This document shows, piece after piece, positions 24,873-33,760 of a DNA stretch of 64,000 nucleotides; the first letter of the stretch is position 1, and every line of letters begins with the position of its first letter. The stretch spans positions 1 to 64,000 of the forward strand of contig JAMPHV010000001.1 of NCBI GenBank assembly GCA_023663265.1, read 5' to 3'. The position numbers and the translations under genes are program-made. The notes under the pieces were generated by a model that worked only from the letters and a program-made list of their open reading frames with translations, was not told the origin of the DNA and made no database searches. The DNA is from Bacteroides sp. GTDB lineage: Bacteria; Bacillota; Clostridia; Oscillospirales; Ruminococcaceae.

Positions 24873-26050
24873 TGAACGAGCTTGAATTAAAGTACGGCTG
24901 CAACCCCAATCAAAAGCCCTCCCGCATTTTTATGGAAAACGGAAAGGACTTGCCTATCACCGTTTTAAACGGAAAGCCGGGCTACATAAACTTTATGGAC
25001 GCGTTTAACGGCTGGCAGCTGGTAAGAGAGCTGAAAAAAGCAACGGGGCTTCCCGCCGCGGCGTCCTTTAAGCACGTTTCCCCCGCGGGAGCGGCTGTGG
25101 GACTTCCCTTGTCCGATACCTTAAAGAAAATTTATTGGGTGGACGACTTAGGCGAGCTCTCGCCTCTTGCCTGCGCTTATGCGAGAGCCAGAGGCGCGGA
25201 CAGAATGAGCAGCTACGGCGATTTTGTTGCTTTGTCCGACAAGTGCGACGCATGCACCGCGAAAATGCTTCAGAGAGAGGTTTCGGACGGCATTATCGCT
25301 CCCGGCTACGACGATGAAGCTCTGGAGATATTAAAGTCCAAGAAAAAGGGGAGCTATGCCGTTATTCAAATAGACGAAAATTACGTTCCCGAGCAGATCG
25401 AACGAAAGCAGGTTTTCGGTATCACCTTCGAGCAGGGCAGAAACGAGCTTAAAATAGACGACGGCTTTTTCGGCAATATCGTTACCGAGAACAAGGAGCT
25501 GCCCGACAGCGCCAAAATCGACCTTGCGATCTCAATGATCACTTTAAAGTACACACAGTCAAATTCCGTTGCCTACGCCTGCGGAGGACAAGCTATCGGT
25601 ATAGGCGCGGGACAGCAGAGCCGTATCCACTGCACAAGGCTTGCGGGCACCAAGGCGGATAACTGGTGGCTCCGTCAATCGCCTCAGGTGTTGAATTTGC
25701 GGTTTGTCGATAATATCCGCCGACCTGACCGCGACAACGCTATCGACAACTTTATCGGAGAGGATTATATGGACGTTATCGCTGACGGCGCATGGCAGAA
25801 TATTTTCAAGGTAAAGCCCGAGGTGTTCACCGCGGAGGAGAAAAGAGCGTGGCTTGATAAGCTGAACGGCGTTTCGTTGGGCTCGGACGCGTTTTTCCCG
25901 TTCGGAGACAATATCGAAAGAGCTCACAGAAGCGGCGTGCAATATGTTGCCGAGCCGGGCGGGTCCATACGCGACGACCATGTTATCGAAACCTGCAACA
26001 AGTACGGCATGGTGATGGCGTTCACGGGGATCAGACTTTTCCATCACTGA
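24872..26050 (+). CDS. purH: AICAR transformylase (PurH without the cyclohydrolase domain)
   Basis: The 392-residue protein is the formyltransferase part of PurH alone: MNELELKYGCNPNQKPSR at the start, FKHVSPAGAAVG with the catalytic Lys67-His68 pair, LKYTQSNSVAYACGGQAIGIGAGQQSRIHC, and DAFFPFGDNIERA-HRSGVQYVAEPGGSIRDD near the end. The MGS-like IMP cyclohydrolase domain found at the N-terminus of usual PurH (about 520 residues) is absent; the upstream PurO-like protein takes its place. It transfers a formyl group from 10-formyl-THF to AICAR. Confidence 0.93.
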   Translation: MNELELKYGCNPNQKPSRIFMENGKDLPITVLNGKPGYINFMDAFNGWQLVRELKKATGLPAAASFKHVSPAGAAVGLPLSDTLKKIYWVDDLGELSPLACAYARARGADRMSSYGDFVALSDKCDACTAKMLQREVSDGIIAPGYDDEALEILKSKKKGSYAVIQIDENYVPEQIERKQVFGITFEQGRNELKIDDGFFGNIVTENKELPDSAKIDLAISMITLKYTQSNSVAYACGGQAIGIGAGQQSRIHCTRLAGTKADNWWLRQSPQVLNLRFVDNIRRPDRDNAIDNFIGEDYMDVIADGAWQNIFKVKPEVFTAEEKRAWLDKLNGVSLGSDAFFPFGDNIERAHRSGVQYVAEPGGSIRDDHVIETCNKYGMVMAFTGIRLFHH

Positions 26051-26093
26051 TAAGGAAGGCTTTTGAAAAATAACAGATAAAGGAAAAAATAAT

Positions 26094-27365
26094 ATGAAAA
26101 TTCTTACAGTAGGCGGCGGCGGTCGCGAGCACGCTGTTATAACCGCTCTGAGCCGTTCCCCGAGGGTGGACGGCTTGTACGCCGCTCCGGGAAACGGCGG
26201 TATATCGACTATCGCTGAATGCTTTCCTGTCAAGGCGAAAGATATTGACGGAATAGTGGAGCTTGCGAAAAAGCTCGAACCTGATTATGTTTTTGTGGCA
26301 CCCGACGACCCGTTGGTTTTGGGTATGGTAGACAGACTGAACGAGGCGGGCTTCAAGACCTTCGGACCTAAGGCGAACGCCGCGATCTTAGAGGGCAGCA
26401 AGGTATTCTCCAAGGCTCTTATGAAAAAATACGGAATACCCACCGCAGAATACGAGACGTTCACCGACGCGGAAAAAGCGATAGCCTACATCAAGGAAAG
26501 GGACAGCTATCCCGCCGTTATAAAATGCGACGGTCTGGCTCTCGGAAAGGGCGTTATCATAGCCGAGGACCTTGAACAGGCGGAAAAAGCGGTAAAGTCC
26601 ATGCTTCTTGACGGAAAATTCGGAAAAAGCGGCAGCGAGATAGTTATAGAAGAGTATCTTACGGGTCCCGAGGTAACGGTGCTTGCCTTTACGGACGGCA
26701 GGACGGTAAAGCCTATGGTAAGCTCCATGGATCACAAGAGAGCCTACGACGGCGACAAGGGCTTGAACACGGGAGGAATGGGCACTATCGCCCCCAATCC
26801 CTTATACACTCCCGAAAAGCAGGCGGAGTGTATGGAAAAAATATTTCTTCCCACGATAAGGGCAATGGAAAAGGAGGGAAGACCTTTTAAAGGCTGCCTG
26901 TACTTCGGACTTATGCTTACTCCAAAGGGCGCCAAGGTCATAGAATACAACTGCCGCTTCGGCGACCCCGAGACGCAGGTGGTTCTCCCCCTGCTTGAGA
27001 CCGACCTTGCGGATATCATTGAGGCGATATGGGAGGAACGACTTTCCGACCTGGAGGTCAAGTGGAGCAGCAAGTCCTGCGCCTGCGTGGTTATGGCGAG
27101 CGGAGGCTATCCCGAAAAATACGAAACGGGCAAGGTGATCGAGGGACTGGACGAAAAGGGTCAATGCGCGTCCGACGCTTATGTTTATCATGCGGGAACA
27201 AAAGCCGAAAACGGAAGCTTTCTGACTTCGGGCGGCAGAGTTCTCGGCGTCACTTCCACCGCCGAGGATTTAAGGACCGCTTTGGATAAGGCGTATGAGA
27301 CCGTAAATACGATCTCCTTCGAGAATGCGCATTACCGTAAGGATATAGGAAAAAAGGCCTTGTAA
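26094..27365 (+). CDS. purD: Phosphoribosylamine-glycine ligase
   Basis: The 423-residue ATP-grasp enzyme joins glycine to phosphoribosylamine. It begins MKILTVGGGGREHAVITAL, has PDDPLVLGMVD, the ATP-grasp segment YPAVIKCDGLALGKGVIIAED, GPEVTVLAFTDG, and the metal-binding EYNCRFGDPETQVVLPLL. It is the last purine gene of the operon; the next gene has its own consensus promoter 16 bases after the stop. No obvious terminator hairpin follows. Confidence 0.96.
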   Translation: MKILTVGGGGREHAVITALSRSPRVDGLYAAPGNGGISTIAECFPVKAKDIDGIVELAKKLEPDYVFVAPDDPLVLGMVDRLNEAGFKTFGPKANAAILEGSKVFSKALMKKYGIPTAEYETFTDAEKAIAYIKERDSYPAVIKCDGLALGKGVIIAEDLEQAEKAVKSMLLDGKFGKSGSEIVIEEYLTGPEVTVLAFTDGRTVKPMVSSMDHKRAYDGDKGLNTGGMGTIAPNPLYTPEKQAECMEKIFLPTIRAMEKEGRPFKGCLYFGLMLTPKGAKVIEYNCRFGDPETQVVLPLLETDLADIIEAIWEERLSDLEVKWSSKSCACVVMASGGYPEKYETGKVIEGLDEKGQCASDAYVYHAGTKAENGSFLTSGGRVLGVTSTAEDLRTALDKAYETVNTISFENAHYRKDIGKKAL

Positions 27366-27381
27366 TACCTTTTTTGATTTG

Positions 27382-27410
27382 TTGACATCGGTCGCGCACT
27401 GTGATATAAT
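27382..27410 (+). promoter_or_regulatory. Perfect-consensus promoter upstream of the YlbF-family gene and mutSL
   Basis: TTGACA (27382-27387), 17-base spacer, TATAAT (27405-27410), 75 bases before the start codon at 27485. Both boxes match the sigma-A consensus exactly. Confidence 0.9.
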
Positions 27411-27484
27411 TACATAATCGGAATATACTAATATACATTCGGCATGTCACCCGTATAAGCCGAAAAAGAAAGGAAATTTTGAAA

Positions 27485-27895
27485 ATGGACGTAATCAAGG
27501 CGGCAAGAGAGCTTGGCAGAGCCATACAGAACGATGAACGCTACAAGGGCTATATCGAGGCAAAGAACGAAAACGATAAGGACGAAGCCTTGCAGCAGCT
27601 TATCGGTGAGTTTAATCTTAAAAGAGAGAATTTGCAGCTTGAAATGAACAAGTCCGAGGACAGCAGAGACGAAGAAAAAACCGAAAGGCTCAACAAGGAG
27701 CTTCAGAATTGCTACGAGAAGGTCATGGGCAACGCTCATATGGCAAACTTCGCAGTTATGAAAAACGCTCTCGATAACCTTTTGCAGGAGGTCCAGGGCA
27801 TTATTTCTCTTTGCTGCGACGGCGAGGACCCCGATACCTGTCAGGTTCGGCAGAGCTGCACCTCCGATTGCTCTACCTGCGGCGGCTGTCACTGA
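27485..27895 (+). CDS. YlbF/YmcA (Ric) family protein with cysteine-rich tail
   Basis: The 136-residue, mostly helical and charged protein matches the YlbF/YmcA family (MDVIKAARELGRAIQNDERYKGY, then IGEFNLKRENLQLEM). In B. subtilis these proteins form the Ric complex, which carries [4Fe-4S] clusters and affects RNA processing and development. The tail has seven cysteines (110, 111, 119, 125, 129, 132, 135), the last four in CTSDCSTCGGCH, well suited to bind a cluster. B. subtilis ymcA also lies near mutS-mutL, so gene order supports a RicA-like role. ATG 27485 is preferred over TTG 27479 on ribosome-site spacing. Confidence 0.82.
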   Translation: MDVIKAARELGRAIQNDERYKGYIEAKNENDKDEALQQLIGEFNLKRENLQLEMNKSEDSRDEEKTERLNKELQNCYEKVMGNAHMANFAVMKNALDNLLQEVQGIISLCCDGEDPDTCQVRQSCTSDCSTCGGCH

Positions 27896-27921
27896 TATCG
27901 GATCAATATCAATATTGTAGG

Positions 27922-27959
27922 ACGATACCGCACAGGGAGCTGTCTTTGTGCGGTGTCGT
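27922..27959 (+). other. 13-bp hairpin just upstream of mutS
   Basis: ACGATACCGCACA (27922-27934) pairs with TGTGCGGTGTCGT (27947-27959) with one G-T pair and a 12-base loop. No T-run follows on the plus strand, so it is not an obvious terminator. It lies between the YlbF-family gene and the GTG start of mutS at 27985 and may protect the message or tune mutS expression. Confidence 0.6.
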
Positions 27960-27984
27960 TATAAAAAACAAGGCGGGAAAACAA

Positions 27985-30585
27985 GTGGAAAAAGAAGAAA
28001 AAACGACCCCCATGCTTGCGCAGTATCAGCAGATAAAGGCGGAATATCCCAATTACGTGCTGTTTTACAGATTAGGCGATTTTTTTGAAATGTTTTACAA
28101 GGACGCGGAAAATATTTCAAAGGAATTGGAGCTTGCTCTTACGTCGAGAGCGGGCGTTCCTATGTGCGGCGTGCCGCATCATTCGGCGGTCTCGTATATA
28201 AAGCGGCTTATCGACAACGGTCACAGAGTGGCGATCTGCGAACAGGTCGAGGACCCCTCTCTCGCAAAGGGCTTGGTGCGGCGCGAGGTCGTTAGGATCA
28301 TTTCTCCGGGTACGGTGATAGAGGAGGGCATGCTGGACGAGAGCAGGAACAATTATATCCTGTGTCTTTTATGCAGCGGCAAAAGCTGCGGCATGGTATT
28401 TGCGGACATTTCCACGGGCGAGATACATCTTATTCAGAAAAGCGGGAAAAACAGCACGGAGCTTTCCAAGGGAATAATAGGGGAGATAGGTAATTATATG
28501 CCCGTCGAGCTTTTGTTTAACGAGGGCTTTTTGGATTATAACGAGGTACATTCCTTTGTAAGAGAAAAGCTGAGTCACTGCGTGGCGGACGTTCTTCCCG
28601 ATGAAAAATACGCTCCCGACAATACGGAGGCGCTGAACGCTCAGTTCGTAAGCGACAGCAGCGGCGATATCCCCGAAAGCATGGAGCTTTGCCGAAAGGC
28701 GGTATACGCCCTTTTCAACTATGTAAACGACAATTATAAAAGCGAAACTCACAGAACGGTAAAATTTATCGTTCACGGCGGAAACGAGTATATGGAGCTA
28801 AATCTTTCCGCAAGAAGAAACCTGGAGCTTACCGAGACAATGCGGAACAGAGAGTACAGAGGCTCTCTTATGTGGGTGCTGGATAAGACCAAGACAGGCT
28901 TGGGAAAGCGCAGACTTAAGCAGATAGTAAGTCAGCCGCTTATGAAGCAGATGAAGATATTGGAGCGGCTCGACGCGGTGGAAGAGCTGACTCTCGATAT
29001 GGCAAGACTGAGCGAGCTCAGAGGGAGCCTTGAGGGTATATACGATCTGGAAAGACTTATGTCGAGGATTGCCTACAAGCTGGCAAGTCCCCGCGACGTT
29101 TACTCACTGGGAAAGACCTGCGGAAAGCTGCCGAGAGTAAAGGCGGCGTTGGAGAGCTTCAGCAGCCCGCTTATAAAAAAGCTTTCGGGAAATATAAGCG
29201 CTCATGAGGAAATAACTGCCTTGGTGGAAAACGCCCTGGCGGAGGAGCTGCCCTTAAACACCCGCGACGGAGGATATATAAAGGACGGCTTTAACGAGGA
29301 GCTGGACAGGCTCAGAAGCATTACGGGCGGAGGAAAGGACCTGCTCGATAAGATCGAGGAAAGAGAAAGGGAGGCTACGGGCATAAAGACCCTTAAGGTA
29401 GGCTTTAACCGCGTGTTCGGATATTATATCGAGGTTTCAAAGGGTCAGATAGGTCAGGTGCCCGACAGCTATATAAGAAAACAGACCTTGACCAACGGCG
29501 AAAGGTATATCACCGAGGAGCTTAAGGATATCGAAAGAGATATGCTTACGGCGGGGGAAAGGATAATAAAGCTCGAAGCGCAGATATTCGGTGAGATAAG
29601 ACGGTTTATTTCCGACAGAATGGAATCGGTTTTAAGAACGGCGGAGAGCATTGCGGATACGGACGTGCTCGCGGGCTTTGCGCAGGCGGCTGTGGAAAAC
29701 AATTACGTTAAGCCCGATATCACTCTTGACAGCGTTATCGAGATAAAGGGAGGGCGGCACCCCGTGGTTGAAAAAATACTGCCGGATATTCCCTTTACCC
29801 CCAACGATACATACCTTGATTTGAAGCAGAATCGGCTTTTGATAATAACGGGACCCAATATGGCGGGTAAATCCACCTTTATGCGGCAGGTGGCTCTGAT
29901 AACGCTTATGGCGCAGATAGGCAGCTTTGTTCCCGCTAAACACGCTCGTATAGGCGTGGTGGACAAGATATTTACAAGAGTGGGCGCCAGCGACGACCTT
30001 TCCTCGGGCAAGTCCACATTTATGGTGGAGATGGACGAGGTGGCGGAAATACTGACGGGCGCCACCAAGCAAAGCCTTGTTATAATGGACGAGATAGGAC
30101 GGGGCACCTCTACCTTTGACGGCATCAGCATAGCTAAGGCGGTCGCCGAATACATCAACGGGAAAAACATAGGGTGCAGAACGCTGTTTGCCACTCATTA
30201 CCACGAGCTTACAGCCCTTGAGAACAGCAGCGACGGGATAAGGAATTTCAGCGTTGCCGTGGTCAAAAAGGGAGAGGATATCAAGTTCCTCCACAAGATC
30301 GTAGAGGGCAGCGCGGACGACAGCTACGGCATCGAGGTGGCAAAGCTGGCTGGTCTTCCCAAAAAGGTCATCGAAGCGGCAAGGACCGCGCTTTCCGGTA
30401 TGGAAGCGGAAAGCAAGATCGATCTTGAAAAGAAGCTCAGAGACGAGAAGCAGGGCGAAATGCAGATAGATTTTTCGGAGATCAATAAGAATAATGTTAT
30501 ACAAAGGCTTAAAAGCCTTGATATGGACGACCTTACGCCGAGGGAGGCATGGCAGATGCTGGAGGAAATGAAAAAAATGCTTTAA
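27985..30585 (+). CDS. mutS: DNA mismatch repair protein MutS
   Basis: The 866-residue protein recognises mismatches through the Phe-x-Glu motif in RLGDFFEMFY (Phe33, Glu35). The C-terminal ATPase has Walker A GPNMAGKST (623-631), a Walker B region ending LVIMDEIGRGTSTFDG, and the ATHYHEL switch. I choose GTG 27985, preceded by AGGCGGG, because it gives the normal N-terminus; the open frame continues upstream into the hairpin region and the preceding gene. MutL follows after 14 bases. Confidence 0.95.
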   Translation: MEKEEKTTPMLAQYQQIKAEYPNYVLFYRLGDFFEMFYKDAENISKELELALTSRAGVPMCGVPHHSAVSYIKRLIDNGHRVAICEQVEDPSLAKGLVRREVVRIISPGTVIEEGMLDESRNNYILCLLCSGKSCGMVFADISTGEIHLIQKSGKNSTELSKGIIGEIGNYMPVELLFNEGFLDYNEVHSFVREKLSHCVADVLPDEKYAPDNTEALNAQFVSDSSGDIPESMELCRKAVYALFNYVNDNYKSETHRTVKFIVHGGNEYMELNLSARRNLELTETMRNREYRGSLMWVLDKTKTGLGKRRLKQIVSQPLMKQMKILERLDAVEELTLDMARLSELRGSLEGIYDLERLMSRIAYKLASPRDVYSLGKTCGKLPRVKAALESFSSPLIKKLSGNISAHEEITALVENALAEELPLNTRDGGYIKDGFNEELDRLRSITGGGKDLLDKIEEREREATGIKTLKVGFNRVFGYYIEVSKGQIGQVPDSYIRKQTLTNGERYITEELKDIERDMLTAGERIIKLEAQIFGEIRRFISDRMESVLRTAESIADTDVLAGFAQAAVENNYVKPDITLDSVIEIKGGRHPVVEKILPDIPFTPNDTYLDLKQNRLLIITGPNMAGKSTFMRQVALITLMAQIGSFVPAKHARIGVVDKIFTRVGASDDLSSGKSTFMVEMDEVAEILTGATKQSLVIMDEIGRGTSTFDGISIAKAVAEYINGKNIGCRTLFATHYHELTALENSSDGIRNFSVAVVKKGEDIKFLHKIVEGSADDSYGIEVAKLAGLPKKVIEAARTALSGMEAESKIDLEKKLRDEKQGEMQIDFSEINKNNVIQRLKSLDMDDLTPREAWQMLEEMKKML

Positions 30586-30599
30586 GAAAGGACAAAGTG

Positions 30600-32543
30600 A
30601 TGATCAGGCTGCTGGATAAAAGCGTATATGAGTTGATAGCGGCGGGCGAGGTGATAGAGCGCCCCGCGTCCGTTATCAAGGAGCTGGCGGAAAACGCGGT
30701 GGACGCAGGCGCAAAAAGGATAACCGTCGAGATAAAAAACGGCGGTATCACATATATGCGAGTTACCGACGACGGCTGCGGTATGGAGCACGGAGAGGTG
30801 CCCACCGCTTTTTTGCGTCATGCCACAAGCAAGCTTTCGCGTGCGGAGGAGCTTGACAGCATTTACACCTTAGGCTTCAGAGGGGAAGCACTCGCCTCCG
30901 TGGCGGCGGTCACGAAAACCGAGGTGCTGACCAAAAGAGCCGAGGACGAATTGGGCACCGCCTATAAAATAGAGGGGGGAGAGGAGACTCTGTACGAGGA
31001 AACAGGCTGTCCCGACGGTACCACGATAATAATGAGGGACCTGTTTTTCAATACCCCCGCCAGACTCAAATTTTTAAAAAAGGATTCCACGGAGGGAAAT
31101 TATGTTCAGTCGATAGTGGATAAATTGGCGTTAAGCTATCCCGATATAGCCTTTTCCCTAATAAAGGACAATAAAACGGTAAGGGTCACGGCGGGCGACG
31201 GTAAGCTGTATTCCGTGATATACTCGGTATTCGGAAAGCAGTTCGCGGCAGGTCTTACCGAGGTGGATTACAGTCAGAACGGAGTTAAGGTAAGCGGATA
31301 TATTACCACTCCGTATGCTTGCAGAGCCAGCCGTCAGATGCAGTACTTTTTCATCAACGGTCGCTCGGTAAGGAACACCACCTGTATGGCGGCGCTGGAG
31401 GAAGGGTATAAAAACAGCGTTATGGTGGGTAAATTCCCCGCGTGTGTTCTGAATATAGAAATGCCCGCGGGAGATGTGGACGTCAACGTCAGTCCCTCGA
31501 AAACCGAAGTAAGATTTTCAGACGAAAGGACGATATTCGAGGCGGTATATCTTGCGGTCAAGAACGGAATATTAAACGGAGAGAACAGCAAGGAAATAAG
31601 CGTAAGCATTGGAGGCAGCGCCGCCGCTCCCGAAAAGGAGCGCCCCGCCGAAAAGCCGCGCGCTGCCGAAGGGGGACCCGTTTTTGTAAAGCCCCATGCC
31701 GAGACGCCCGAACGGCAGGAAGCCTCAATAAGCTCGGCGTACGGCGTTGAAAAAAGGATAAAGCCCGAGGAAAAGCGCGGCGAGCTGAACAGTCCCAAGG
31801 CAATTTATAAGCCGATACCGCCGAAAAGCATTTTTATTCAAGAGGTTTTTGAGGATAATACCGAGGTCGAGACCGAAAGCTACGAGTTTTTGAACAAATC
31901 GAGCTTTATCCGTCCGGGTTCCGAGGAGGAAAGGGGTCTTCAGACTCCCGATCCCATTGTGGAAGAAAAATACAAGCCTCCGCTGAAATTTATCGGGGAG
32001 CTTTTCAAGACATACATAGTATGCGAATGCGAAGACGAGCTGATTCTTATGGACAAGCACGCGGCGCATGAAAGAATACGCTTTGAGCAGCTTAAAAAGG
32101 AGCTGGAGAGCAGCGGGCAGCTTCTTGCCGAGCCCGCGCGGATATCCTTTTCGGTGGAGGAGATGACCGCCCTCGCGGATAATGCGGAATATCTGGAGGA
32201 GCTTGGAATAGAGCTTTTTTTCAGAACGGAAAACGAAGCGGATATAACCGCGTTTCCGTCGCTGCTTGCCGATATTTCGCCCGAGGACGCGCTGGAAAAA
32301 ATCGCGGCAGCGCTGCTTAAGGGCGGAGACGATATAGAGGGACTGCTGTTTGACGACGTTCTGCATACCGCCGCCTGCAAGGGCGCCATAAAAGCCAACG
32401 AGCCCACCTCCGCAAAGGAGCTGGAGCTTCTTGCCAACCGCGTGTGGAAGGATAACGCCATACGCTATTGTCCTCACGGCAGACCGATAATCACAACCAT
32501 GTCAAAGTATAATATAGAAAGGAACTTCGGGCGAATCCAATGA
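30600..32543 (+). CDS. mutL: DNA mismatch repair protein MutL
   Basis: This 647-residue protein has an N-terminal GHKL ATPase with IAAGEVIERPASVIKELAENAVDAGA, DDGCGM and TLGFRGEAL. A linker of about 130 residues rich in Pro, Glu and Ala follows, then the C-terminal endonuclease domain with DKHAAHERIRFE, a variant of the metal-binding DQHA(X)2E(X)4E motif. It also has CKGAIKANEP and CPHGRP. It should therefore nick DNA itself, as in MutH-less bacteria. ATG 30600 has AAAGGA upstream. It overlaps miaA by four bases. Confidence 0.95.
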   Translation: MIRLLDKSVYELIAAGEVIERPASVIKELAENAVDAGAKRITVEIKNGGITYMRVTDDGCGMEHGEVPTAFLRHATSKLSRAEELDSIYTLGFRGEALASVAAVTKTEVLTKRAEDELGTAYKIEGGEETLYEETGCPDGTTIIMRDLFFNTPARLKFLKKDSTEGNYVQSIVDKLALSYPDIAFSLIKDNKTVRVTAGDGKLYSVIYSVFGKQFAAGLTEVDYSQNGVKVSGYITTPYACRASRQMQYFFINGRSVRNTTCMAALEEGYKNSVMVGKFPACVLNIEMPAGDVDVNVSPSKTEVRFSDERTIFEAVYLAVKNGILNGENSKEISVSIGGSAAAPEKERPAEKPRAAEGGPVFVKPHAETPERQEASISSAYGVEKRIKPEEKRGELNSPKAIYKPIPPKSIFIQEVFEDNTEVETESYEFLNKSSFIRPGSEEERGLQTPDPIVEEKYKPPLKFIGELFKTYIVCECEDELILMDKHAAHERIRFEQLKKELESSGQLLAEPARISFSVEEMTALADNAEYLEELGIELFFRTENEADITAFPSLLADISPEDALEKIAAALLKGGDDIEGLLFDDVLHTAACKGAIKANEPTSAKELELLANRVWKDNAIRYCPHGRPIITTMSKYNIERNFGRIQ

Positions 32544-33493
32544 CAGCTTTCAGCGGAGAAAAAATATATATTGCCGCAGTGTGCGGTCCAACGGCGTCGG
32601 GCAAAACGGAGCTGGGAGTGAGATTAGCCGAGAGAGCGAACGGGGAAATAATTTCCGCCGACTCGATGCAGATATACAAGGGAATGGAAATAGCCTCCGC
32701 CAAGCCCTCCGAGGAGGAAAAGAGAGGTATACCTCATTATCTTATGGATTTTCTGTCTCCCACCGAGGCGTTCTCCGTCGCGGATTATGTGGAGCTTGCC
32801 CGAAAATGCATCGCGGATATACACGGCAGAGGAAAGCTGCCCATAATCGTGGGAGGCACGGGGCTTTATATTTCCTCTCTTGTGAACAATATTCGATTCG
32901 ACGACACGGGCAGCGATCCCGCTTTAAGGGAAGAAATGCGGAGCTATGCCGAAAAAAAAGGGAATACGGCTCTTTGGGAAAAGCTCAGAGAGGTCGATCC
33001 CGCTGCTGCGGCGCGGCTGCACCCAAATAATCTCAACCGAGTTATAAGAGCCTTGGAGGTGTTTCATTTAAGCGGCGAGACCATAAGCGAAGCGCAGGAA
33101 AAAAGCCGTCTCGAGGAAAGCCCTTACGAGGCTTGTTTTATAATGCCCGAGCAGCCGAGAGAGAAGCTGTACGGCAGGATAAACCGCAGAGTAGACCTTA
33201 TGCTGAAAAGAGGTCTTGTGGAAGAGGCGGTGGAATTTTTTTCCCATTCCGACTATGTTACGGCGGCGCAGGCTATCGGGTATAAGGAGCTTAAGCCTTT
33301 TTTGGACGGAGAAAGAGAGCTTTCCGAATGCGTCGGGGACTTGAAGCGTTCGACCCGTAATTATGCCAAAAGACAGCTAACCTGGTTCGGAAAAATCGAG
33401 GGCTTGAACAAAATAAAAGCCGAAGATGAGATCGGCGAAGAAAAAATTTCGGAAATCGCTGAAAATTTAGTGAAAAGATATAGATTTTTTTAA
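32540..33493 (+). CDS. miaA: tRNA dimethylallyltransferase
   Basis: The 317-residue enzyme adds a dimethylallyl group to A37 of tRNAs reading UNN codons. It has the P-loop CGPTASGKTEL (about 15-25), DSMQIYKGMEIASAKPS, PHYLMDFLSP, the IIVGGTGLYISSL motif, and the tRNA-binding RNYAKRQLTWF near the end. The mutL-miaA-hfq order is the same as in B. subtilis. Confidence 0.96.
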   Translation: MTAFSGEKIYIAAVCGPTASGKTELGVRLAERANGEIISADSMQIYKGMEIASAKPSEEEKRGIPHYLMDFLSPTEAFSVADYVELARKCIADIHGRGKLPIIVGGTGLYISSLVNNIRFDDTGSDPALREEMRSYAEKKGNTALWEKLREVDPAAAARLHPNNLNRVIRALEVFHLSGETISEAQEKSRLEESPYEACFIMPEQPREKLYGRINRRVDLMLKRGLVEEAVEFFSHSDYVTAAQAIGYKELKPFLDGERELSECVGDLKRSTRNYAKRQLTWFGKIEGLNKIKAEDEIGEEKISEIAENLVKRYRFF

Positions 33494-33521
33494 AAAGATG
33501 TGGTATAATGTTTCTAATAAA

Positions 33522-33593
33522 AATGTCTAATTGTACCCTTATGTCATGGAGGACGTCGGGAGACGTCTTTATGCGATCGGTCGGTTAGACATT
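33522..33593 (+). ncRNA. Candidate structured RNA between miaA and hfq
   Basis: AATGTCTAA (33522-33530) pairs perfectly with TTAGACATT (33585-33593). The pairing goes on inwards (TTG/CGG, then ACC/GGT across one bulged T) to about 15 base pairs. Inside is an apical stem AGGACGTC/GACGTCTT (33550-33557, 33562-33569) closed by a GGGA loop. An extended -10 box ends 13 bases upstream, so the element could begin a transcript. It could be a small RNA, a leader element for hfq, or a DNA-level repeat. I do not recognise it as a known family. Confidence 0.45.
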
Positions 33594-33595
33594 CA

Positions 33596-33624
33596 TTGTA
33601 ACATTTTGGCAATTTTTGTATAAT
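33596..33624 (+). promoter_or_regulatory. Likely promoter of hfq
   Basis: TTGTAA (33596-33601), 17-base spacer, TATAAT (33619-33624). It begins directly after the folded element and gives a leader of about 225 bases before hfq. Confidence 0.65.
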
Positions 33625-33720
33625 GACTTTGTGACTTTTTGTGACCTAATTTGACTTTAATTCCAATTTTGATTTCTCATTTGATTTTACAAATTCTAAT
33701 TTCTGCTTAAATTAAATTTC

Positions 33721-33760
33721 AGATTATCGCTTAATTATTATAGATCATCGCTTAATTGTT
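33721..33760 (+). repeat. Two tandem 19-bp direct repeats in the hfq leader
   Basis: AGATTATCGCTTAATTATT (33721-33739) and AGATCATCGCTTAATTGTT (33742-33760) match at 17 of 19 positions with a period of 21 bases, two turns of the helix. Function unknown; they could be binding sites or a chance duplication. Confidence 0.6.

Noticed and set aside
31442..31803. Arg-rich open frames on both strands inside mutL
   Set aside because: They cover the Pro/Glu/Ala-rich linker of MutL, whose GC-rich codons open other frames; no independent evidence.
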